64,000 bases of DNA from Lentilactobacillus parabuchneri DSM 5707 = NBRC 107865 (GCF_001435315.1 NZ_AZGK01000004.1:124001-188000), one strand, 5' to 3'. Positions 37,340-46,228 are shown, counted from the stretch's first letter. Notes: generated by a model not told the origin, from the letters alone. Numbers and translations are program-made.

Positions 37340-38674
37340 ATGAATGCTGCAAACACCTCATTTATGATTCTATCCAGTATTTTGGTATTATTCATGACTC
37401 CCGGACTAGCGTTTTTCTATGGGGGCCTGGTTTCAAAGCGAAACGTTGTCAACACGATGCTGTCAGTTTTCATCATGACCGGTGTTGCAATTGTTCTTTG
37501 GATTGTGATTGGCTATTCACTCTCATTTTCAGGTGACATTGGTGGGTTCATCGGAACCGTCAAGAATTTCTTTATGAACGGCATCGACCTGACCAGCCTG
37601 ACAGCGACTAAAATTCCAACTGGGATCTTCGCCGTATTTGAAATGATGTTTGCCGTCATTACGCCTGCCCTGTTCGTCGGTGCGGTGGTTGGCCGAATTA
37701 GGTTTAATTTTCTCTTAGTCTTCCTAGTTCTTTGGTCAGTCATTATTTATTACCCGATGGTTCACTTGGTCTGGAGCCCTCACGGCATCCTCTATGGGCT
37801 TGGCGTTCTCGACTTCGCTGGTGGAACCGTTGTTCATATCAACGCTGGTGTTACAGCATTTGTATTGTCTGCTTTCTTAGGCAATCGCATTAAATTTGGC
37901 GACATCCCCCACACGCATTACAACCTGCCGTGGGTCTTGCTTGGAACTGCGATTTTGTGGATTGGCTGGTACGGCTTTAACGCTGGTTCTGCCCTGGGAG
38001 TTGATAACATTGCTGCGCAAGCAACGATTACCACGACCATGTCCACGGGTACCGCAATGGTCACATGGATGATTTTGGATATGATCATTAATGGGAAGCC
38101 AACTTTGGTAGGTGTTTGTACCGGTACCCTCTGTGGTCTGGTTGGGATTACGCCAGCCTGTGGGTTTGTGACAATTGCCGGATCATTTTGGATCGGGATG
38201 TTCTCAACATTTGCCAGTTATTTCTTCGTTAACTATCTAAAAGATCGAATTGGTGTCGATGATGCGTTAGACGCATTTGGCTGCCATGGGGTCAGTGGGA
38301 TTGTCGGAAGTATTGCAACCGGATTGTTCGCAACCAAGGCAGTTAACCCGATTGTCGCTCACAACGGCGCCTTTTACGGTGGTGGTTGGCACCAAATTAC
38401 AGTCCAAGTCGTTGCAACACTTGCAACAATCGTCTTCGTGGCCATTGCCGCTTCCATTATTATCAAGGGCCTCAGTCTGGTGATGCCAATGCGGGTTGAT
38501 CGCAAGGAAGAAGAGCTTGGCCTGGACCAAGGTGAACACGGTGAAGAAGCTGATTACACCGTTGAAATGAGTAAAGATCTCGATGAATATCGTTCTGATC
38601 TGAACCTGTATTCAAAAGAATTTAGAGGACAACTGGGCGGACTGGATGTCCCAAAGGATCCGCGGTTGCATTAG
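37340..38674 (+). CDS. amtB: Ammonium transporter
   Basis: The 444-residue Amt/MEP/Rh protein has about 11 TM helices and the signature DFAGGTVVHINAGVTAFVLSAFLG region (37.8 kb), the twin pore His in VHINAG and GCHGVSGIVG, and PGLAFFYGGLVSKRN at the N-terminus. The mature N-terminus begins directly in TM1, as usual in Gram-positive Amt. A C-terminal cytosolic tail of about 60 residues is acidic. No glnK gene adjoins it, unlike in many bacteria. A GlnR box overlaps its promoter. Confidence 0.93.
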   Translation: MNAANTSFMILSSILVLFMTPGLAFFYGGLVSKRNVVNTMLSVFIMTGVAIVLWIVIGYSLSFSGDIGGFIGTVKNFFMNGIDLTSLTATKIPTGIFAVFEMMFAVITPALFVGAVVGRIRFNFLLVFLVLWSVIIYYPMVHLVWSPHGILYGLGVLDFAGGTVVHINAGVTAFVLSAFLGNRIKFGDIPHTHYNLPWVLLGTAILWIGWYGFNAGSALGVDNIAAQATITTTMSTGTAMVTWMILDMIINGKPTLVGVCTGTLCGLVGITPACGFVTIAGSFWIGMFSTFASYFFVNYLKDRIGVDDALDAFGCHGVSGIVGSIATGLFATKAVNPIVAHNGAFYGGGWHQITVQVVATLATIVFVAIAASIIIKGLSLVMPMRVDRKEEELGLDQGEHGEEADYTVEMSKDLDEYRSDLNLYSKEFRGQLGGLDVPKDPRLH

Positions 38675-38675
38675 G

Positions 38676-38821
38676 GGAGAGTGCGACGAGCAACGGTTTG
38701 ACACGCCAAGTAGGCTAGGCGGTTTCACAGCCGTCGGAGAGCTAAGGTCCTTCCAATTGAAATCCTGGTTTTGGATTTTGATTGGAAGGTCTTAGATCGC
38801 AGTGTCAGTTGCGTCGTCCAC
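38676..38821 (+). repeat. Long palindrome at the 3' end of amtB (repeat family member C)
   Basis: GAGAGTGCGACGAGCAAC starts 2-4 bp after the stop and pairs with GTTGCGTCGTCCAC at 38808-38821. TGACAC/GTGTCA and a long apical stem (CTAAGGTCCTTCCAAT with ATTGGAAGGTCTTAG, then AAATCC/GGATTT) fill the interior. Together it makes a stable hairpin of about 145 nt with the same left end as members B and D. Confidence 0.75.
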
Positions 38822-39176
38822 AGGACTAGACACTGCACTTCGTTTGTGGTCGTCGGAGCAAGTTTGGGCTAGGTAAAAAGGAAAGCCCAAACGGACATCT
38901 ACATCAAACCAGAGTGCAAAGCGAACCGTTTAACTACTAGACATTTCATGGCCATCAGACCACAAAAATAACCAGTCAATAATGAACGCAGTTTATTCAT
39001 CGTTGACTGGCTATTTTTCTGCCGTGGTTTCCAGGTCGTCCAACCGGCTAAATGAGACACAAAATAAAACTCGTTTCATCGCCCAGCCAAGAATCCCCTC
39101 ACCCTTCTTGTCCCAGCTTACTATCTACTTTATACTAAGCACCAAAGGATATATTAACGATACGGGAGGCAGTTAA
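38822..39176. other. Intergenic stretch upstream of the Nudix gene
   Basis: No gene is supported here. It holds a GTTTGGGCT/AGCCCAAAC hairpin (38862-38892) and the terminator-like hairpin at 38964-39018. The rest shows no clear coding signal; the Nudix gene is preceded by GGGAGG at 39165-39170. Confidence 0.5.
38964..39018 (+). terminator. Terminator-like hairpin with conserved apical motif (copy 1)
   Basis: CCAGTCAA pairs with TTGACTGG and inner ATGAA with TTCAT, followed by CTATTTTT. The central ATGAA..GCA....ATTCATCGTTG core is shared with the hairpin at 40777-40823 while the outer stem bases differ in a compensating way. Confidence 0.75.
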
Positions 39177-39668
39177 ATGACATATTCACGTTCCGAACCA
39201 ATTGAAATGGTCAACATGTGCATGATCTATAATGAACAGACTCGAGAAGTGCTGGTAGAAGACAAGACCGACGTTGCTTGGAAGTTCGGTCACACCTTTC
39301 CCGGTGGCCACGTTGAAAAAGGCGAGTCATTATACGATGCCATGGTCAGAGAAGTCTTTGAAGAAACCGGCCTCAAGGTGAGTCATTTGCAGTCATGCGG
39401 GACAGTTGAGTGGTTTAATGAAACCCCCGCGTATCGCCGAATCGGATTTCTATATAAAACGACTCATTTTTCCGGTGAACTCAAGCAATCTGACGAAGGC
39501 AAAAACTATTGGCTGCCATTAAAGGACCTCAACGAAGCCAACACTGCTGAAAGTTTCATGAAATTCCTCAAAATTTTCACTGATCCTGATACAGTCGACG
39601 CCACTTCGCCGATTATGAACGGATCGCTGACGATAATCCCTAAAGACGACACAACTCGCGAATCATAA
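39177..39668 (+). CDS. Nudix hydrolase (MutT/8-oxo-dGTPase-like)
   Basis: The 163-residue protein contains a full Nudix box at about residues 43-66 (GGHVEKGES, then REVFEETGL), fitting GX5EX7REUXEEXGU with all metal-binding Glu residues. The N-terminus MVNMCMIYNEQTREVLVEDK resembles Lactobacillales enzymes annotated as 8-oxo-dGTP diphosphatase. It hydrolyses a nucleoside diphosphate derivative; the substrate is unproven. The start has GGGAGG upstream. A lipid kinase gene follows 45 bp downstream. Confidence 0.85.
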   Translation: MTYSRSEPIEMVNMCMIYNEQTREVLVEDKTDVAWKFGHTFPGGHVEKGESLYDAMVREVFEETGLKVSHLQSCGTVEWFNETPAYRRIGFLYKTTHFSGELKQSDEGKNYWLPLKDLNEANTAESFMKFLKIFTDPDTVDATSPIMNGSLTIIPKDDTTRES

Positions 39669-39713
39669 TATAATGATGTTGTAATCCTAGGATCGATGAA
39701 TAGGAGGTGCAAC

Positions 39714-40604
39714 ATGAAAAAGTACGTCATTATCTATAATAAGAATGCCGGTAAAACCGATAATCAACAGATTGCGACTGATGCCAAGACGCTGTTGGAA
39801 AGTAATGGCAAAACAGTTGACTTACGCCAGACTAAATCCCGAGATGACGCGGTTCACCAAGCAGAAATCGCTACCGAAAACTACGATTGTTTAATTACCA
39901 TTGGTGGTGACGGGTCAATCAATACCGCCTGTGAGGGCTTTTTAAAGGCAGGGAAGGCCATTCCTCTAGGAATCATCCCCGGTGGCACGATTAATAATTT
40001 TGCCCGGGCACTGGACATCCCGCTGAAAGTCGATGACGCCATCAATAACCTTCTGAACGGCGAACCAACGGAAGTGGATTTAGGTGCCATCGGAGACACA
40101 CCGATGATTAGCAGCCTGACACTGGGCCGACTTGCCGACATCGCCAGGAACGTGAAGGACGACGAGAAGAAAAAGTTTGGCAAGGCGATCTATCTAGTCA
40201 AGGGCTTCAAGGAGTTATTCACCAACCGCTCTTACAAGCTGAAGATTACCGCAAACGGTCACACTGAAACCTTACGTTCGCAAATTCTGCTCATTACAAC
40301 AACGAACTCGGTCGGCGGCTTCATTGCCTTTAACCCCGACGCGTCTTATGATGACGATTATCTGCACGTTTTTATTTTGAAGAGCTTTACACCGATGAAA
40401 TTGCTGACGTATTTACGCTATTTCATTACGGGAAATCTCAAGAACGCCAAGGGTGTCAAATACTTTAAATGCCAAACGGTTAAAATTGAAAACCAGTCCA
40501 AGCGTGACATCCAGGCAAGAATTGATGGTGACCCCGCCATGTCGCTGCCAATTACGGTCAAAACAAAGGCGGATTTTTTGAGGGTAATTGTGCCGAGAGT
40601 GTGA
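39714..40604 (+). CDS. Diacylglycerol/lipid kinase family protein (YegS/BmrU-like)
   Basis: The start at 39714 (MKKYVIIYNKNAGK) follows AGGAGG. The 296-residue protein shows the kinase catalytic domain signature: IYNKNAGK, nucleotide loop TIGGDGSINTACEG, and LGIIPGGTINNFARAL. The C-terminal beta-rich lipid-binding domain includes VGGFIAFNPDASYDDDYLHV. The family phosphorylates diacylglycerol or related lipids at the membrane; DgkB-type recycling of diacylglycerol is one option. The final codon and stop lie inside palindrome D. Confidence 0.85.
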   Translation: MKKYVIIYNKNAGKTDNQQIATDAKTLLESNGKTVDLRQTKSRDDAVHQAEIATENYDCLITIGGDGSINTACEGFLKAGKAIPLGIIPGGTINNFARALDIPLKVDDAINNLLNGEPTEVDLGAIGDTPMISSLTLGRLADIARNVKDDEKKKFGKAIYLVKGFKELFTNRSYKLKITANGHTETLRSQILLITTTNSVGGFIAFNPDASYDDDYLHVFILKSFTPMKLLTYLRYFITGNLKNAKGVKYFKCQTVKIENQSKRDIQARIDGDPAMSLPITVKTKADFLRVIVPRV

Positions 40605-40710
40605 CGAGGGCTGGGTGATGCGGTTTCTAAGGCAGCTTTGGTTTAAACCCTGCTTTTGGGTTTGAATCAAAGTTCCCTTAGAAATTAGTATCAGGCTCGT
40701 CGGAACACGT
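40596..40710 (+). repeat. Long palindrome overlapping the lipid kinase stop (repeat family member D)
   Basis: The left end GAGAGTGTGACGAG contains the TGA stop codon of the lipid kinase gene and pairs with CTCGTCGGAACAC at 40697-40709. A long inner stem (TTTCTAAGG...CTTTGGTTTAAACCC with GGGTTTGAATCAAAG...CCTTAGAAA) closes on a 7-nt loop. It is the clearest copy of the family. Confidence 0.78.
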
Positions 40711-40776
40711 TTTATCTAAATAACAGCCCCCCTTACAAATTGAAATCATGCTTACATTCCTTAGACTCGCATCAAA

Positions 40777-40823
40777 AGAACCGACCAATCATGAATGCAA
40801 CTCATTCATCGTTGGTCGGTTCT
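40777..40823 (+). terminator. Terminator-like hairpin with conserved apical motif (copy 2)
   Basis: AGAACCGACCAA and TTGGTCGGTTCT form a perfect 12-bp outer stem with inner ATGAATG/CATTCAT. The apical core matches the hairpin at 38964-39018. The T run after it is weak. Confidence 0.7.
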
Positions 40824-40902
40824 ATTACGTTTAAAATCAAACTTGTCATCTACGAACCAATTTCATCCAATCCCAGCACGCACTGCATTTTCACCCCTCA
40901 GG

Positions 40903-40954
40903 TTGCATTTTCCCAAAGGACGTGTAGAATGATTAGTGTTTGTTTTCGAACACT
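40903..40954 (+). promoter_or_regulatory. Promoter and palindromic operator of the marR-MFS operon
   Basis: TTGCAT and TAGAAT (40925-40930) are spaced by 16 bp. Just downstream is AGTGTT-N8-AACACT (40935-40954), a palindrome well placed for autorepression by the MarR protein encoded next. Confidence 0.6.
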
Positions 40955-40968
40955 TCAACTAAAATGAG

Positions 40969-41409
40969 GTGATCATCATCAATACCCAACAACGCGACTT
41001 ACTCAAAGAAATCATCTTTTTGAATCGCGGGATTCGGCGAACGGAACGCCGACTTTTGCGCAAATACGCCAGAAAACACGGCCTGGCTCCAAATGAGCTT
41101 TTATTAATTGATACTTTGGTGGACTTCCCTGATAACTCAGTCATCGGCTTGGCAGAGATCTTAGAACTCAACAAAAGTACCGTTTCCACCATCATCAAGG
41201 GCTTAATTGCAAAACAGTTAGTGTCTCGTCAGGTCGACCCGGCTAATCAAAGCCGCTTCAAGTTAAACGCGACTGTCAAAGGACGCAATTTATCTGAAGG
41301 AATTTATAACGCCTATTTGGATGAACTCAACACGGTTTTTTCACTCGACCAACTCGATTTAGGAAAGATCAAGGATGTTCTGACCCGCGTTCACAGTCAC
41401 ATTCAATAA
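40969..41409 (+). CDS. MarR family transcriptional regulator
   Basis: The 146-residue protein has a MarR winged helix: LAPNELLLIDTLVDFPDNSVIGLAEIL then KSTVSTIIKGLIAKQLVSR and a basic wing. The start is odd: the only usable upstream start is GTG at 40969, which itself forms part of a GAGGTGAT Shine-Dalgarno-like sequence, so either translation begins there with no site or at a rare codon just downstream (ATC at 40972-40980). It probably controls the MFS gene 24 bp downstream. Confidence 0.82.
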   Translation: MIIINTQQRDLLKEIIFLNRGIRRTERRLLRKYARKHGLAPNELLLIDTLVDFPDNSVIGLAEILELNKSTVSTIIKGLIAKQLVSRQVDPANQSRFKLNATVKGRNLSEGIYNAYLDELNTVFSLDQLDLGKIKDVLTRVHSHIQ

Positions 41410-41433
41410 TTTTTTATGAGAGGAAGTACTTTT

Positions 41434-42630
41434 GTGCAAACAACAAAGCAAACTAAACTTCAAATGATCTTAATTATCCTATTATTAATCTTAATCGGTG
41501 CCAATCTAAGAACTGCCTTAACAGCCGTTCCGCCGATATTAAACCAGATTTCCGATACTTTTCACCTGCCGGCTTGGTTTTTGGGCAGTCTGACCACCAT
41601 TCCGTTACTCTGTTTTGCCATTATTTCGCCCTTCGTTAACCGGCTGGTCCATCGATTTGGGATGATGCCGGTGATTACCGCCGCCTTAATTGGCTTAGGG
41701 ATTGGATCCTTTGTCCGTATCTATTCATTTCCGGCACTGCTTATCGGAACCTTGCTGGCGGGCAGTTCGATTGCTATCTTAAATGTCTTGTCGCCTGCCG
41801 TTGTCGGTAAATATTTTCCAAGTAAGATTGGGGTCATGACCAGCGTTTATACCCTGTCGATGACGGTCTTCAGTGCATTAGCTGCTGGACTCAGTTCACC
41901 AATTTCCGGCGTTCTTGGCTGGCAGTCAACCTTGCAATGGTTGGCCATTTTCCCGGTCATCACATTGGCGGTGATGTTTTTCAACCAATCCGTTCAGAAA
42001 AAGCCTTCCGCAAACACGATTCAACACAGTGGCGCAACTCGCCAAACCAAGCCTGTTTGGAAACAACCGCTGGCTTGGTCGCTCACTGTGTTCATGGGAC
42101 TTCAATCGTTGTTATTCTATACAATCCTAACATGGGTACCGTCAATTTTCGTCTCTCATGGGATGAGTCAAAACACTGCCAGTCTCTTGTTGGGGCTGTT
42201 GCAGTTGTCGTCACTTCCAATGGCCTACCTCATTCCAAACTTGGCGGGCAGAAGAGAAAAGCAGGCACCGTTAATGCTGATGATTTTCTTGTTGTTTTTC
42301 TTTGGCTTGGGTGGCTTGATGATCGAAACGCCATCAATGGTCATCGCAGTCATTTCCTGCATCCTACTGGGATTTGCAACTAACGCAGCCTTTAGTATGT
42401 CGATGATTTTATTTTCCCTCAAAACAAAAGATCCGTATGAAACTTCGGCAGTCTCCGGGATGGCCCAATCCATCGGCTATCTGGCGGCTTCGGTCGGTCC
42501 AATGATGGCTGGCTTTCTTCACAGTCAATTCAATTCTTGGACGATCGCGCTGGTCTGCCTGATCGTGATTGTCGTGATCATGACCGGTGCTGGATTGATG
42601 ATTGACCGGCAACAACATGTCTTTAATTGA
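41434..42630 (+). CDS. MFS transporter, CynX/NimT (cyanate permease-like) family
   Basis: I choose the GTG at 41434, eight bases after AGAGGAAG, over the ATG at 41416 that lies before the site; this gives 398 residues. The first helix region LILIGANLRTALTAVPPIL is the hallmark of the CynX/NimT family. About 12 TM helices are visible. Members export or import small anions or drugs such as nitroimidazoles; the substrate is unknown. It lies downstream of its presumed MarR regulator and ends in a strong terminator. Confidence 0.83.
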   Translation: MQTTKQTKLQMILIILLLILIGANLRTALTAVPPILNQISDTFHLPAWFLGSLTTIPLLCFAIISPFVNRLVHRFGMMPVITAALIGLGIGSFVRIYSFPALLIGTLLAGSSIAILNVLSPAVVGKYFPSKIGVMTSVYTLSMTVFSALAAGLSSPISGVLGWQSTLQWLAIFPVITLAVMFFNQSVQKKPSANTIQHSGATRQTKPVWKQPLAWSLTVFMGLQSLLFYTILTWVPSIFVSHGMSQNTASLLLGLLQLSSLPMAYLIPNLAGRREKQAPLMLMIFLLFFFGLGGLMIETPSMVIAVISCILLGFATNAAFSMSMILFSLKTKDPYETSAVSGMAQSIGYLAASVGPMMAGFLHSQFNSWTIALVCLIVIVVIMTGAGLMIDRQQHVFN

Positions 42631-42645
42631 TAATTAAACATCCTG

Positions 42646-42689
42646 AAAAAAAGAAGCAGTGTGCGAAAAATGCACACTGCTTCTTTTTG
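42646..42689. terminator. Bidirectional terminator
   Basis: AAAAAGAAGCAGTGTGC and GCACACTGCTTCTTTTT form a perfect 17-bp stem between the convergent MFS and aldehyde dehydrogenase genes. Confidence 0.93.
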
Positions 42690-42709
42690 TAATCCGAGTA
42701 ATGATTCAA

Positions 42710-44134
42710 TTATTCAGCTGGATCAACTGCAACCAATCCACCGGCTAAATTATCCATGTTTGGCTTGTCAGTCTTAACGATTAATTGCTCGTTAACGAAT
42801 GCCATTTGGCCAATGTGGCTCATTTCACGGCCGTAGCCTGAGAGTTTAACCCCACCAAATGGAAGTTCAGGTAATGTTGACATAAAGTTGTTAACAAAGA
42901 CCATCCCAGTTTCAATTTGTGAAGCAACTTCGGCACCGTGGTTAGCGTCGCCGGCAAAGACGATTCCACCCAGTCCGTAAGGGTTGTCGTTAGCAAGATC
43001 AATTGCTTCTTGCTCACTGTGAACCTTGTAGACACATGCGATTGGGCCAAATAATTCAGTCTTGTATGCTGGATTATCTTTATCGATGTCAGTCAAAATT
43101 GTTGGCTTGAAGAATTGACCTGGTAAGTCAATTGGTTCGTTGCCATAAACAACTTTGGCGCCATTGGCAATCGCTTCATCAAGTTGTTTTTGTAATTTAT
43201 CCTTTGATTTCTTGGTGTTCATTGGCGCCAAGCTCGTCTTAGGATCAAGTGGGTCGCCTGGTTTGAGTTGGTCAAATTTTTGCTTCAAATTCTCAACGAA
43301 TTCATCGTAGACATTGTCCATCACAATGAAACGCTTGGAAGATGTACATACTTGGCCAGTGTTGTAGATACGTGCCCGCCATGCAATATCGTTGACATCA
43401 TCCATATTGGCATCGCCTAAAACGATAAATGGATCCATGCCGCCAAGTTCCATGGTGTTCTTCTTCAAGTTCTTACCAGCAGCACCAGCAACGGCTGTAC
43501 CACCACGCTCAGAACCGGTTAAAGCAACGCCTTGAACACGAGGATCTTCGATTGCTTCTGTCACCTGATCGTATGAAAGGAACAGGTTGGTTAACGAACC
43601 TTTAGGGGCACCAGCTTCAGCAACCACGTCAGCGAACATCTGGGCTGAGGTTGGTGTGTTGGCAGCGTGTTTTAAGATCATTGGGTTTCCGACCATGAAG
43701 TTAGGTGCGAAAACACGCATGATTTGGTAGTAAGGGAAGTTCCATGGTTCAACCATCATGACAACACCAGTTGCGTGGTGCTGAATTTCAGCATCCCCAG
43801 TTGCAATAGTATCAATCTTTTCCGGTTTTAATAATTCTTCACCATGGTCTGCGAACCAGTCAGCGATTAACGCAACCAATTCAACTTCGCCTCTTGATTC
43901 ACCAATTAATTTACCCATGTCAATTGTGCAGGCACGAGCCAATTCATCTTCGTGATCACGCAGCTTGTCAGCAACGTTATGAAGAATCTTAGCCCTTTCT
44001 GAAATATCTTGTTTCTTCATTGTTTCATACAAATCATGACCAGTTGCCAATGCAGCCTGCAGCTCGTCGTCAGTCGCAAATGGATACTCCTTTACAACTT
44101 CATTGTTGAAAGGATTAACAGTACGATATGCCAT
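42710..44134 (-). CDS. NAD(P)-dependent aldehyde dehydrogenase (succinate-semialdehyde type)
   Basis: The start at 44134 (MAYRTVNPFNNEV) follows AGGAGG; the frame is open 150 bp upstream without support. The 474-residue enzyme has the cofactor loop EPWNFPYYQI, the Rossmann motif TGSERGG, catalytic Glu in MELGGMDP and catalytic Cys in NTGQVCTSSKR. The look is that of lactobacillus succinate-semialdehyde dehydrogenases, although the usual ELGGSDP has Met for Ser. The true substrate could be another aldehyde. It stands alone. Confidence 0.85.
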   Translation of the reverse strand: MAYRTVNPFNNEVVKEYPFATDDELQAALATGHDLYETMKKQDISERAKILHNVADKLRDHEDELARACTIDMGKLIGESRGEVELVALIADWFADHGEELLKPEKIDTIATGDAEIQHHATGVVMMVEPWNFPYYQIMRVFAPNFMVGNPMILKHAANTPTSAQMFADVVAEAGAPKGSLTNLFLSYDQVTEAIEDPRVQGVALTGSERGGTAVAGAAGKNLKKNTMELGGMDPFIVLGDANMDDVNDIAWRARIYNTGQVCTSSKRFIVMDNVYDEFVENLKQKFDQLKPGDPLDPKTSLAPMNTKKSKDKLQKQLDEAIANGAKVVYGNEPIDLPGQFFKPTILTDIDKDNPAYKTELFGPIACVYKVHSEQEAIDLANDNPYGLGGIVFAGDANHGAEVASQIETGMVFVNNFMSTLPELPFGGVKLSGYGREMSHIGQMAFVNEQLIVKTDKPNMDNLAGGLVAVDPAE

Positions 44135-44324
44135 TATATAACCTCCTATAATTTGGATAAATCTGTAACGCCCTAAATTAAATAGACATTTCAACATCCA
44201 AATATAGAATATCATGTCATGAAAATGGATACAACAAAAAGCATTGTGATTTTCAAAATAGTTCACGAGGTCAATAATAAACATATGTTATTTCTGAAAA
44301 TAGGTTACATTTCACAAGACGGTC

Positions 44325-45674
44325 TTAAGCCGTAACGGCCACCTTTTTTGTATCTTTGATTTTAAATACCAAGAAAATGGCAATTATTTCCAAGATGAGA
44401 AAGGTCAGGAAAACGCCGTTGAAGTTTTTGTCACCCAAAACCACGGTGGCGATCACAATGGCGGTTGACCCCATAATCTGTCGAATCGTGGAGATGATTG
44501 ATGATCCATGGGGGATCAAATCGTTGGTCAATGAATTGGCACCCAGCGTCGTTGCCGGCATCATAGCGAATGCGTTACCAGATTCGATGATAATCGAGCA
44601 AAGAATGGCCACCCACACGTTCTTCAAACCTGACAGCAGCAATAAGGCAGCCCAGCCGACGATAAACAGGCCAAAGCCAATCATAATCACCGGCTTAAAG
44701 CCGATTCGATCTGCCAGTCGGCCGCTTCGCCGATTTAACCAGGACAACACTGCAGCGGCTGGAACAAGCGCCAATCCTGACCAGAGTGGTGTCAGTCCAA
44801 GAATCTGCTGGTAGTATAGCGGCATGATAATCGTAACCGTAATCAGTGACATGTAGGACAGCGAGGTTAACGCCACGCCCAAATCAAAGTTTAAAATCGA
44901 CAAAATATCTAACCGAAGTAATGGTTGTGGCATTCTCAATTGGCGACGAACAAACAGCACCAACAGAATTAATGAAACAACTAAAATAATCCAGTTCAGA
45001 TAACTGCCGGAAGTCATATGTGAAAGTTCGTTAATAAAGTACAGTAGGCCAATGATTCCAAGCGACATCAAGACCGACACAAAGTCGAACTTCGTGGATT
45101 CAATCTTCAGTGGACTAACAACTGTTTTGAGTGCCAGTAAGAACACAATCGTCAACGTAATGAGGAAAAAGGCAAAAATCGCTTCCCACGGGAAAAATTG
45201 CAGTAAGACACCAGAAATAATTGGGCCTACCGCCAATGCGGACCCCATTACCAGGCCAACGGTCCCCATAACGGTTCCCCGTTGACTGGTCGGTGTGATT
45301 TCCAGAATAATCGATTGGTAGGACGGAAATAAGACACCAACGCTAAATCCTTCCATTAAACGGCCGAGCATCATCACCAAAAAATTAGGCGCCCAGATAA
45401 TAATGAACGTTCCGACCACAAAGTTGACCAGCAACGTCAGATATAATGGCTTAAACCGAAAATTTTTCATCAACCACGGCGACAGTGGCATCACCACCGA
45501 CATGATTAGCATGAAGCCGGTCGTCAACCAGGCAATCGTACTGGCTGGCAAATTAAAATAGCGCATAAATGTCGGATAAGCAGTCGATAATGACGACTGA
45601 CTAATTGACATGGTAAATGTTCCCAGCAGCAACGTGGCAATGAACCACTTGCGGCTTTTTTCTGTAAGTTCCAA
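44325..45674 (-). CDS. MFS drug exporter, DHA2 family (about 14 TM)
   Basis: A TTG start at 45674 fits best: GGGGGAT lies a few bases upstream and the next residues (LELTEKSRKWF) begin the usual N-terminus. This gives 449 residues; an in-frame ATG at 45716 has no site. About 14 helices are seen, with GRLMEGFSVGVLFPSYQSII and the motif C segment GLVMGSALAVGPIISGVLLQ of proton antiporters. The product should export hydrophobic drugs or metabolites. It follows a stress protein gene, separated by a putative terminator. Confidence 0.8.
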   Translation of the reverse strand: MELTEKSRKWFIATLLLGTFTMSISQSSLSTAYPTFMRYFNLPASTIAWLTTGFMLIMSVVMPLSPWLMKNFRFKPLYLTLLVNFVVGTFIIIWAPNFLVMMLGRLMEGFSVGVLFPSYQSIILEITPTSQRGTVMGTVGLVMGSALAVGPIISGVLLQFFPWEAIFAFFLITLTIVFLLALKTVVSPLKIESTKFDFVSVLMSLGIIGLLYFINELSHMTSGSYLNWIILVVSLILLVLFVRRQLRMPQPLLRLDILSILNFDLGVALTSLSYMSLITVTIIMPLYYQQILGLTPLWSGLALVPAAAVLSWLNRRSGRLADRIGFKPVIMIGFGLFIVGWAALLLLSGLKNVWVAILCSIIIESGNAFAMMPATTLGANSLTNDLIPHGSSIISTIRQIMGSTAIVIATVVLGDKNFNGVFLTFLILEIIAIFLVFKIKDTKKVAVTA

Positions 45675-45699
45675 GATAATCCCCCTTTTTGACTTATCA

Positions 45700-45742
45700 A
45701 AATAAGGCTGGGACACCGGTAAAATCCCGATATCTAAGCCTT
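45700..45742 (-). terminator. Putative terminator after the mntH-usp operon
   Basis: AAGGCT-GGGA pairs with TCCC-AGCCTT leaving a bulge; on the minus strand ATTTTG follows. The structure is imperfect. Confidence 0.4.
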
Positions 45743-45781
45743 CTTGTTTGATTAATCCTATTTATCTATGAATTCTCGAAA

Positions 45782-46228
45782 CTATCGGACGATCATTACG
45801 GAAATCGGTGAATATTTGGCCATATAGGCTGCTTGGGAACCAAAGTACTTTCGTACGCCAGTCTTTGAAAGTGATCCGACAATCAACAAATCTGCGTTGG
45901 TTGCTGGAATGACCCGCTTCACGATTGTCTCACCAGGGTCTCCCTCATCAATGACGGTGTCAACCTGCTTAACACCTGCCCGCAAAGCCAACTGACGATA
46001 TTGTTCAATATGCTTGGCCAGCTCTGAGCGCTCACCGTGAACATAGTCCTTGCTTAAAGCCTGAAATACATTGACATTATCTTCTTCAAGAATTGAAGTG
46101 ATGATTAGTCGTGCGTTTGATTGACGAGCTTCGCGGATTGCATAACGAAATGCAAGTTGTGCATCCTCCGAATCATCAACACCCACTAAAATCCGGTCAA
46201 ATTTTTGACCACCTGCTTGATTTGCCAT
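45782..46228 (-). CDS. Universal stress protein (UspA family)
   Basis: The ATG at 46228 (MANQAGGQKFDRILVGVDDS) has AAAGGAATG upstream; an earlier GTG overlaps that site. The 148-residue protein has the ATP-binding-type Usp fold: ILVGVDDSEDAQLAF at the start and LIVGSLSKTGVRKYFGSQAAYMAKYSPISVMIVR, matching GX2GX9GS/T. It may bind ATP and act in stress survival. It sits 71 bp downstream of mntH in the same direction, an arrangement I read as an operon. Confidence 0.88.
   Translation of the reverse strand: MANQAGGQKFDRILVGVDDSEDAQLAFRYAIREARQSNARLIITSILEEDNVNVFQALSKDYVHGERSELAKHIEQYRQLALRAGVKQVDTVIDEGDPGETIVKRVIPATNADLLIVGSLSKTGVRKYFGSQAAYMAKYSPISVMIVR

Noticed and set aside
38676-40823. CRISPR array or attachment sites formed by the intergenic repeats
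   Set aside because: The elements are long palindromes with differing interiors at gene ends, not regularly spaced direct repeats, and no cas or integrase gene is present.
41937-42383. 148-codon ORF inside the CynX-like gene
   Set aside because: Out-of-frame shadow of a well-supported MFS gene.
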